In this document: in pieces, positions 58,046 to 64,000 of the stretch
Layout of the letters: the number at the start of each line of letters is the position of its first letter
Numbering within the stretch: the first letter of the stretch is position 1
From: Enterococcus silesiacus
GTDB lineage: Bacteria > Bacillota > Bacilli > Lactobacillales > Enterococcaceae
NCBI GenBank assembly: GCA_001465115.1
Contig: CP013614.1
Coordinates: 1,426,001-1,490,000 of the forward strand
DNA: 64,000 nt
Reading direction: 5' to 3'
The notes under the pieces: model-generated
Told to the model about the DNA's origin: nothing
Databases searched by the model: none
The model's input: the letters and a program-made list of their open reading frames with translations, nothing else
Translations under genes and position numbers: made by a program

Positions 58046-58393
58046 TTACCATACCCAGCCTGAAACGTATCCTGATATACTTCCGCTATAGGTTACATTT
58101 CCAATACCAGTTCCAGAAGGTCTGTGAGATATATTTAATGAACCCGAGAGATTGCCAGAAAGACCACCTTGAAAGACATGTCTACTTACAAAAATTGTTT
58201 GAGGGGGATTCGCAAGGTCAACCCAACGAGTTTCGCTCACCCATTGACTGGCATACCTAGAAGTGAATCCATAAGTACTGACGTTTGAATAAGTTTCAGT
58301 TTCAGCTGCATCTACCTCACTGCTATTACCCAAAAGACCGACACCTAATACCGAGAAACCGACAACACATAAAATCGCATAAATTTTTTTCAT
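58046..58393 (-). CDS. Small secreted protein in the prophage remnant
   Basis: 115 residues. Signal peptide (about 1-30, SSEVDAAE), then about 85 residues rich in Gly, Ser, Trp and aromatic residues (YASQWVSETRWVDL, GSISGYVSGWVW) and without Cys or LPXTG. AGAAGGAGAT before ATG 58393. A secreted beta-type peptide; a bacteriocin or a surface factor is possible but not supported by a family match. Confidence 0.65.
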   Translation of the reverse strand: MKKIYAILCVVGFSVLGVGLLGNSSEVDAAETETYSNVSTYGFTSRYASQWVSETRWVDLANPPQTIFVSRHVFQGGLSGNLSGSLNISHRPSGTGIGNVTYSGSISGYVSGWVW

Positions 58394-58547
58394 GTTAACA
58401 TCTCCTTCTCTTTATTTAGTAACTGTTAACATACTCATTGTAATATTAATAATACTATAAGTACATTGGTTTTAATTGGATATTTATTGATTTTAATCAC
58501 ATACGGTATATAAATCAAGTTAATTGTGAAGGCTTTTTCTTTACACA

Positions 58548-58577
58548 AAAATACCGACCGGTTAGGGTCGGCGTTTT
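58548..58577. terminator. Terminator between secreted protein and amidase genes
   Basis: AATACCGACC, 6-base loop, GGTCGGCGTT flanked by A and T runs. Confidence 0.7.
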
Positions 58578-58645
58578 ATATGGAAACAACTATTCTAACT
58601 CTTTATTCTTTACAGAGTCATTTTTTACCAGATGACTAAGTTAAT

Positions 58646-59146
58646 CTATTCTTCGTTCACTCTTTTTATAATTTCAGGTAGGCGAGGAATCAAAGACGGT
58701 CCTGGACATTGGGTAGTAGCTGACGAATTTCCTTCCGCACATTGATGCCCTACTATTTCCATTTTCCTACCATAGCGTTGATTGATATCTTTAATCAATT
58801 TTACCAAGGAATCCACTGTTTCATCGCTAACTTCCCAATCTGGTTCTTTAGTAATATCACAATTTTCAATACCTATAGAGTATCCATTTGCTGCTCGTGC
58901 ATGCCAAGCCTTTTTCTCTTCCCCAACATACGCTCGAATTTCTCCTTTAGGACCAATACCATAATGAGCTGAGGCTTCTCTTTCTCGCCACACTTCTGGA
59001 ACACCATCATAATTTGTCATAGCCATATGATGTATTACAACTGTCGTAATTTCTTTTCCGTCCCTACTGCTCCATCGTTCATCTCCAGGATTCGCAAAGC
59101 TTTCGAACTCATAAGGTGTTGCTAACGGGCTAATTACTGGTTCCAT
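58646..59146 (-). CDS. N-acetylmuramoyl-L-alanine amidase (Amidase_2/PGRP type)
   Basis: About 166 residues. Zinc ligands visible in VVIHHMAMTNYD (His), IVGHQCAEG (His) and TTQCPGPSL (Cys), with catalytic-side residues around SAHYGIGPKGEI. Cleaves the peptidoglycan stem from muramic acid. No signal peptide and no wall-binding domain, so it would need a holin or lysis, as phage endolysins do. ATG 59146 is used because AAGGAGGA precedes it; the longer frame to 59245 is not supported. Intact although surrounding phage genes are broken. Confidence 0.85.
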   Translation of the reverse strand: MEPVISPLATPYEFESFANPGDERWSSRDGKEITTVVIHHMAMTNYDGVPEVWREREASAHYGIGPKGEIRAYVGEEKKAWHARAANGYSIGIENCDITKEPDWEVSDETVDSLVKLIKDINQRYGRKMEIVGHQCAEGNSSATTQCPGPSLIPRLPEIIKRVNEE

Positions 59147-59480
59147 GTCTTTATCCTCCTTAAAATTTTTTGTATGATAGTACAGTTTTAATATAGCACA
59201 ATACTCTATGAAATTCCTGTCAAATATCTGTCGAAGTTCTCCCAATGTAAACCACCCACAGGCAAGAATGTAAATTATCGAGGAGATGGTATCACATCTT
59301 TTTATAATTTATTTGTTGTCTACCTGTGAGTGCCTTAAACCATCCGCAACAATGATCACTCTTTTAAATTGGGAAAGATAGTTGTGTAATTGTTTGCTTT
59401 GGATGGTTTATTCAATTTGTTGATACTACCATAATACAACGGATTTCGAACTCAAAACCCTACTATTTTCCTAAAAAAGC

Positions 59481-59970
59481 CTATTTTTTAAAAGCTAATA
59501 AATTACCACTTCTATAAGCTTCAGCAAATTCGATTAACGCTAATGATTTTAGTTTCTCGTTATTTTTAATACTGTAAGTGATCTCTTGGATTGATCCTAA
59601 TTTATTCTCTTTGTAAACTCTGATCATTCGACTCAGTTTCACAGTGCTACAAGGGTTGACGACTAAATATGAGTAGTACAGTATATCTCTTGATACATCA
59701 GATAAAGATTTCAACGCACTGACGACAGCCTGTAGCTTTTATTGAGACTGCTTGGCTGAGTCTATATGATACTTAGATACCAAACTTAAGTTTAATCATC
59801 TTTCTCTCAAGCTTGTTTGTATTACTAGTGTTTCGAGGCATATCCGTTATTACTGGTGACTCCAAACTAACAGAGATACCGCTCATACGTTGCCAACTTC
59901 TACATTTTTTTAAGGTTGATCGTGCATTGTCTTTAGTCTGCTTATAATCAAGCTCTGGTATCAATGTCAT
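59481..59970 (-). pseudogene. Broken ArpU-family phage regulator
   Basis: The first piece (59773-59970) begins MTLIPELDYKQTKDNARSTL, matching the ArpU N-terminus, and the second (59481-59714, other frame) has SLSDVSRDILYYSYLVV and IEFAEAYRSGNLLAFKK, matching the ArpU C-terminus. At least one frameshift and a stop lie between. ArpU-type proteins control late phage genes. Confidence 0.75.
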
Positions 59971-60099
59971 TACCTCCCTCCTGTATTATTTACTTTCTAA
60001 CTTTGTATAAAGCCGATGAATTGAAATTGTTATAAAATGATATTGGTTTTGACAATCATTTATTTAGTGATATAGTGAAAGTTGAAAGAAGGTTAGTAT

Positions 60100-60276
60100 A
60101 TGACTAAAAAGAAAGCCAATATTGGAATTATCATTTCTTCTTCTTTTCTGATGTTTTTCTTTTTCTTTTCACTTTACACATCTAATTGGAGATTTTTGAT
60201 TACTTCAAGTCCTACACTTGGTCTGTTTTTTTATTACCTTGCCAATAGATTGAAGACACCATCTCATAAACAATAA
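60100..60276 (+). CDS. 58-residue small membrane protein
   Basis: ATG 60100 behind GAAAGAAGG; two hydrophobic stretches (about 8-24 and 32-47), end KTPSHKQ. Opposite strand to the phage remnant genes. Unrecognised. Confidence 0.5.
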   Translation: MTKKKANIGIIISSSFLMFFFFFSLYTSNWRFLITSSPTLGLFFYYLANRLKTPSHKQ

Positions 60277-60298
60277 ACAAAATATTATTTTGCAAGCG

Positions 60299-60526
60299 TT
60301 AGTCTAAATTGTTAACGCTTTTTTGTTTTCTTGTCGCTTTTGGGTTTAACTTTCTGTCACACATCGGACAATATTTAGCCGAGATTATAACTTCGTCGTT
60401 AAAATATTCGCTTTCTGTACATAATCTCAATTGGTTATCTATAATATACACATGTACAAACGTTTCATCTTCGTACTCTAAGTCTATTCAAGCTAAATCT
60501 TTTTCTTTCTCGCAATACTCACACAT
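60299..60526 (-). pseudogene. Phage-type small zinc-finger protein with in-frame TGA
   Basis: 76 codons from ATG 60526 (MCEYCEKEKDLA) with TGA at codon 13, then open to 60299 with KYCPMCDRKLN. CEYC and CPMC form a zinc-ribbon pair, common for small phage proteins. GGTGAT lies before the start. The stop probably inactivates it. Confidence 0.65.
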
Positions 60527-60754
60527 CAGCTATCACCTGCTTTTTTGAACATTTCTCTAAAGATTGCCATCAATACTGCCTTAACAATTGAGTTACCAGC
60601 TTATTTATATAATTGACTATTGCTACACACAGCTTGAGCTGAGTTATTTCTTTCTGAATTATCAGAAAATTCAAATTATATATTGACATTATTTCACATA
60701 GTGTTATTATTAAATTACATTAAATATTTATTACATTATTAAAGGAGTGATTTT

Positions 60755-60808
60755 ATGACCGTGGCTTTGGTAGTTATTTGCTTATTGATTCCAATAGTTT
60801 GTTATTAG
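60755..60808 (+). CDS. 17-residue hydrophobic micro-ORF
   Basis: MTVALVVICLLIPIVCY behind AAAGGAGTGATTTT. One membrane-spanning stretch. Shares its ribosome-site block with the next micro-ORF. Resembles small membrane toxins only in size and hydrophobicity. Confidence 0.3.
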   Translation: MTVALVVICLLIPIVCY

Positions 60809-60839
60809 TAAATCTAAATTTACGGAAGGAGTGATTTTA

Positions 60840-60887
60840 ATGTTTGAACTATTTTATGTTTATCTGCCAAACTTTTTAAGACCATAA
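60840..60887 (+). CDS. 15-residue micro-ORF
   Basis: MFELFYVYLPNFLRP behind GGAAGGAGTGATTTTA, nearly the same leader as the previous micro-ORF. Could be a pair arising by duplication of the leader. Confidence 0.25.
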   Translation: MFELFYVYLPNFLRP

Positions 60888-60917
60888 AACACCTTACAGT
60901 TCAAACGCTTAGTCGTT

Positions 60918-61161
60918 AGTCTTTTTTATTCCGCCAATTTAGTAATTCTGTATTTGCGTGGATGTTGCCTTGTACTTCCCGATGCTTATTCAAATCTTTG
61001 TAATTTCCCCAAAGCATACAATCTTCGTCGTATTCTAAATCAATGAGTAAAAAGGCTCCGTTTTTGGAAATCACTTTATATATACTTGCGCCGTTAGATC
61101 CGCTATACCTGATATAGTCCCCTCATAAATCTCCACACCATTTTTGTCTTTTAGTCCGAGG
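60918..61161 (-). pseudogene. Broken YopX-family phage protein
   Basis: The N-terminal part reads GLKDKNGVEIYEG in one frame (left of 61161) and continues YSGSNGASIYKVISKNGAFL, DCMLWGNYKDLN and NTELLNWRN in another. A one-base frameshift near 61095 separates them. The YopX layout is typical of prophages. Confidence 0.7.
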
Positions 61162-61326
61162 AAAAAACACTTTGACTTTAAAATAATAAAAATGTTTTGA
61201 ACAACGAATTGTTTTAAACGATAAAAGTTATATGAGAGTCGATGGTTTAAAAGTTGGCGATTAGCGAATTTTAGATGTTTCTAACGATTATTTAAAATTT
61301 ATGAATAATTATATTCAAACTAATGA

Positions 61327-61653
61327 AAAGCTCGTGAGCAACTTAATATCGACCCAAAACATAAATATATTTTTGGATCAGTAGACGGGAATTTTGAGAG
61401 GCAGACTTCGCTTTATCGTAATTTTAGAAGATTTTTAGAAAAGAATGAATTACGACTTATTAGGTTTCATGACCTAAGGCATACGACTGCCTCTTTTCTT
61501 TTAAGCGATCCAAACATTACTATTAAAACTGTCCAGGAACACTTAGGACACCAAGACTACCGCACTACAGCAAACATCTACTCTCACGCTTTAGAAGAAT
61601 CAAAAAAAGCAGCCAGCTGCAAATTCGGTTCCTTGCTGAACAAAAACGGTTAA
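61327..61653 (+). pseudogene. C-terminal remnant of a phage integrase
   Basis: Open frame with RFHDLRHTTASFLLS, EHLGHQDYRTTANIYSHAL and end FGSLLNKNG: catalytic HxxR, GH and Tyr of tyrosine recombinases. The N-terminal half and catalytic first Arg are missing; upstream sequence is scrambled by stops. It lies next to the tRNA att site it once served. Confidence 0.85.
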
Positions 61654-61867
61654 TTGTTATTTTATATTTTTTACGCATTTTGTGTCCATGAACGTGCCCA
61701 TAAAATAAAAAAATCGGCTCTATAATATATTGTGTTGGTGGAAATCAAAAAAGATTTTCTACCAGCACTTTTTTAAGCATTTAAACACAAAAAAGGAACA
61801 TCCTTATCAGACCTAGATTTCTATTCGGTTATTTGGCTTACCAACACAATTTGACGTAGAACCAAAA

Positions 61868-61912
61868 AATCCCGATACACCAACATCTAAAAACGTTGAT
61901 ATATCGGGATTT
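61868..61912 (-). terminator. Terminator of tRNA-Thr
   Basis: AATCCCGATA pairs with TATCGGGATT around an internal AACATC..GTTGAT region just after the tRNA 3' end. Confidence 0.75.
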
Positions 61913-61919
61913 AACACTA

Positions 61920-61992
61920 TGCCAGCTGTAGGAATCGAACCTACGACCTACGCGTTACGAGTGCGTTGCTCTACCGACTGAGCTAAGCTGGC
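61920..61992 (-). tRNA. tRNA-Thr (anticodon CGU)
   Basis: 73 nt. Acceptor GCCAGCT/AGCTGGC with A73, D-arm GCTCAGTCGGTAGAGC, anticodon loop CTCGTAA (anticodon CGU), T-arm GTAGG-TTCGAAT-CCTAC. One mismatch at the bottom of the anticodon stem. The CCA is not encoded. Its 3' half is the att target of the remnant to the left, and it is intact. Confidence 0.9.
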
Positions 61993-62129
61993 AATACAAT
62001 GCAAATTATAGAACTAAACCTTCTATTTGTAAAGTCAGGAACACTTCTTTTTTAAGATAAAATTAGTTTTCTGAAATTTTTCTTAATTTGTGGTATAATA
62101 GTGGTAGTTAAGAAAGGAAGTTTTTTTGA

Positions 62130-62366
62130 ATGTCTAATTTCGGTAACTTTAATCGTCCTGTTGAGCCTTCTGCAGAAGGGGATTTATTCACTGTTGATAC
62201 TCAGGTCACTTTCTTGATGCATGGTCAACCGCAAACAGGGATTATCACGAAACAATTAAATAATTCTGCTGTTGTGGAAATTGATGAGAACTCTGATAAC
62301 ACTGATTTGATGGTCAAAAGTAATGGTGTCATCGTCATCAATTACAAAAAATTAAAAAAAGTATAA
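62130..62366 (+). CDS. Small DUF2187-like protein
   Basis: 78 residues: DTQVTFLMHGQPQTGIITKQ, LNNSAVVEIDEN and VVINYKKLKKV follow the small KOW/SH3-like DUF2187 pattern common in Firmicutes. Function unknown. GAAAGGAAG before ATG 62130; a terminator follows. Confidence 0.8.
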   Translation: MSNFGNFNRPVEPSAEGDLFTVDTQVTFLMHGQPQTGIITKQLNNSAVVEIDENSDNTDLMVKSNGVIVINYKKLKKV

Positions 62367-62369
62367 ATC

Positions 62370-62404
62370 CTTCCATCCATTATTATCGGATGGATTTTTT
62401 ATTT
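62370..62404 (+). terminator. Terminator after the DUF2187-like gene
   Basis: TCCATCC (62372-62378), loop, GGATGGA (62388-62394), TTTTTT. Confidence 0.85.
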
Positions 62405-62406
62405 TA

Positions 62407-62452
62407 AAAATAACAGACACGCAACCTACTTAGATTGCGTATCTGTTATTTA
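62407..62452. terminator. Terminator of upp
   Basis: AATAACAGACACGCAA (62409-62424) with TTGCGTATCTGTTATT (62435-62450), one mismatch, T-run on the minus strand side. Confidence 0.88.
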
Positions 62453-62457
62453 CTTTT

Positions 62458-63087
62458 TTACTTAGTTCCGAATAAACGGTCACCAGCATCGCCAAGACCT
62501 GGAACGATGTAACCATCTTTATCTAAATATTCATCTAATGCTGCAGTATAAATATCGATATCTGGATGTGCTTCTTGTAAAGCTTTCACACCTTCTGGCG
62601 CTGCAACTAAACAAACAAATTTAATATTGCTGCCGCCGCGTGCTTTTAACGCATCGATTGCCATAATTGCTGATCCACCTGTAGCAAGCATTGGATCAAC
62701 GACGAATAATTGACGTGCGTCAATATCTTCTGGCATCTTCACAAAATATTCAACTGGCTCTAATGTATCATGATCACGGTATAAACCGATATGTCCAACT
62801 TTTGCCGCTGGAATCAATTCCAAAATACCATCTACCATTCCAATACCTGCGCGTAAAATTGGTACGATTGCGACCTTTTTACCAGATAATGTTTTTTGAG
62901 TTGTTTCACAGATCGGTGTTTCGATCACAACGTCTTCTAAAGGCATATCTCTTGAAACTTCATATGCCATCAGCATTGCAATTTCATTCACGACTTCACG
63001 AAAAACCTTTGTTCCACAATCCTTATCTCTAATGATTGTTAATTTGTGTTGGATCAGTGGATGATCAATAACTTGGAATTTTCCCAT
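62458..63087 (-). CDS. upp: Uracil phosphoribosyltransferase
   Basis: 209 residues, the usual length. Salvages uracil with PRPP to UMP. Blocks [34 protein letters not shown] and the PRPP loop [12 protein letters not shown] are present. ATG 63087 follows AAGGAGA by 6 bases; the ATG 6 bases earlier abuts the ribosome site. Confidence 0.97.
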   Translation of the reverse strand: MGKFQVIDHPLIQHKLTIIRDKDCGTKVFREVVNEIAMLMAYEVSRDMPLEDVVIETPICETTQKTLSGKKVAIVPILRAGIGMVDGILELIPAAKVGHIGLYRDHDTLEPVEYFVKMPEDIDARQLFVVDPMLATGGSAIMAIDALKARGGSNIKFVCLVAAPEGVKALQEAHPDIDIYTAALDEYLDKDGYIVPGLGDAGDRLFGTK

Positions 63088-63129
63088 GCTCATTCTCCTT
63101 CAATAATTTATTCCTTCCTATTGTAAAAC

Positions 63130-63166
63130 AAAATCGAGCGATTGACTAGTCAATCACTCGATTCTT
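63130..63166 (-). terminator. Terminator of glyA
   Basis: AATCGAG(C)GATTGA pairs with TCAATC(A)CTCGATT, a 13-bp stem with one mismatch, followed by a T-rich stretch on the minus strand. Confidence 0.8.
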
Positions 63167-64000
63167 TTACTTATAAAGTGGATATTTTTTTGTAAGCGCA
63201 CTAACGGATGCTCGAACTTCGGAAAGAGTCACTTCATTTTCGTGATCATTTAACACTTTAACAATTAATTTTGCGACTTCCACACAATCATCTTCTAAAA
63301 ATCCTCGTGTTGTGATTGCAGGAGTTCCAATGCGAATACCACTTGTTTTAAATGGACTAAGTTGTTCAAACGGAATTGAATTTTTATTTGCCGTGATATT
63401 TACACTGTCCAAAATTGCTTCTGCTTCTTTTCCATTCAAGCCAAATCCACTCACATCGATCAATAATAAATGATTATCAGTCGATCCACTCACTAGACGA
63501 GCTTCTGGGGTTTGATTGAACACTTTTGTCATCGCTTTGGCATTTTCAATAACTTGTTCGCTGTATTCTTTAAAACTAATATCCAATGCTTCTTTAAAGG
63601 CAACTGCTTTACCAGCAATCACGTGTTCTAAGGGTCCACCCTGAATACCAGGGAAAATATTGCTATTGATTTTTTTCGCTAATTCTTCATTATTTGTTAA
63701 AATAAGTCCGCCACGCGGGCCGCGTAAGGTTTTATGTGTTGTTGAGGTTGTAATATCCGCATATGGTACTGGATTTGGATGTAAACCAGCAGCTACAAGC
63801 CCTGCGATGTGCGCCATATCTACCATTAATTTAGCGCCAACTTCATCCGCGATTTCACGGAATTTTTCAAAGTCGATCGTACGAGAATACGCACTAGCAC
63901 CTGCTACGATCAATTTTGGTTGATGTTCACGTGCTAAAATACGCACGACATTATAATCGATTACTTCAGTTGTTGGATCCACGCCGTAGCTGACAAAGTT
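63167..64000 (-). CDS. glyA: Serine hydroxymethyltransferase, C-terminal part
   Basis: The frame is open to the window edge, so the 5' end is missing. Converts serine and tetrahydrofolate to glycine and methylene-tetrahydrofolate. PLP lysine in [15 protein letters not shown], with [18 protein letters not shown] upstream and [12 protein letters not shown] near the C-terminus. glyA followed by upp is the usual Firmicutes order. Confidence 0.97.
   Translation of the reverse strand, partial: NFVSYGVDPTTEVIDYNVVRILAREHQPKLIVAGASAYSRTIDFEKFREIADEVGAKLMVDMAHIAGLVAAGLHPNPVPYADITTSTTHKTLRGPRGGLILTNNEELAKKINSNIFPGIQGGPLEHVIAGKAVAFKEALDISFKEYSEQVIENAKAMTKVFNQTPEARLVSGSTDNHLLLIDVSGFGLNGKEAEAILDSVNITANKNSIPFEQLSPFKTSGIRIGTPAITTRGFLEDDCVEVAKLIVKVLNDHENEVTLSEVRASVSALTKKYPLYK

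Larger units (their letters stand above)
57426..61962. mobile_element. Degenerate prophage/island in tRNA-Thr
   Basis: About 4.5 kb between the two tRNA 3'-end copies. Contents: fragments of a tyrosine recombinase beside the tRNA, a frameshifted ArpU regulator, a broken YopX gene, a zinc-finger gene with a stop, an amidase, a small secreted protein and tiny ORFs. Phage gene types in phage order and heavy decay indicate a prophage remnant. Confidence 0.85.

Overview
The window is AT-rich, low-GC Gram-positive DNA that fits Enterococcus. The evidence is a Firmicutes-type sufCDSUB operon, coproporphyrin ferrochelatase with no other haem gene nearby, a T-box-controlled metNIQ operon, rodA, a stand-alone gcvH, upp and glyA, consistent AAGGAGG-type ribosome binding sites, and mobile genes related to Tn916 and to enterococcal prophages. 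The species cannot be fixed from the sequence alone.

About 319-40261 is an integrated conjugative element (ICE) with a Tn916-type backbone, inserted just downstream of sufB. A 17-bp direct repeat (AATTGTAGTTAGTTTTG) lies at each end, and xis-like and int genes lie beside the right repeat. From left to right it carries: a candidate defence cluster (PD-(D/E)XK protein, DinG-like Fe-S helicase, second PD-(D/E)XK protein); an LPXTG thioester adhesin; two HelP-type proteins; a Mom-like DNA-modification protein; coupling protein, oriT and relaxase; small membrane proteins; ArdA; a HEPN-motif protein; and the type IV secretion genes (TcpE, TcpF/VirB4, TcpH/VirB6, NlpC/P60 hydrolase, TcpC/VirB8). No tet(M) is present. 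The usual cargo position holds a putative halocin-C8-like bacteriocin with a thioredoxin-like partner and a membrane-linked XRE regulator, a small sigma/HTH operon, and a sortase-assembled pilus locus with an Mga-like regulator. The coupling-protein gene has an in-frame TGA at codon 3 behind a perfect ribosome binding site, so transfer may be impaired.

40262-57425 is mostly core chromosome: sufB, sufU, sufS, sufD and sufC on the minus strand; a TPM-domain membrane protein; hemH; a secreted protein; metQ, metI and metN behind a T-box leader; gcvH, an ArsC-like reductase and rodA; and two related lipoproteins. Two places carry tandem duplications: a 120-bp period in the sufU-sufB spacer, and two 102-bp copies between the met T-box terminator and metN.

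57426-61920 is a decayed prophage or island in the 3' end of a tRNA-Thr gene. The tRNA 3' end and its terminator are duplicated at the far side. Inside are broken integrase, ArpU, YopX and zinc-finger genes, an intact-looking amidase and a small secreted protein. The window ends with a DUF2187 protein, upp and the 3' part of glyA.

The element combines two anti-restriction strategies (ArdA and a Mom-like modifier) with its own candidate nucleases and a HEPN protein, and it arms the host surface with an adhesin, a pilus and a putative bacteriocin.
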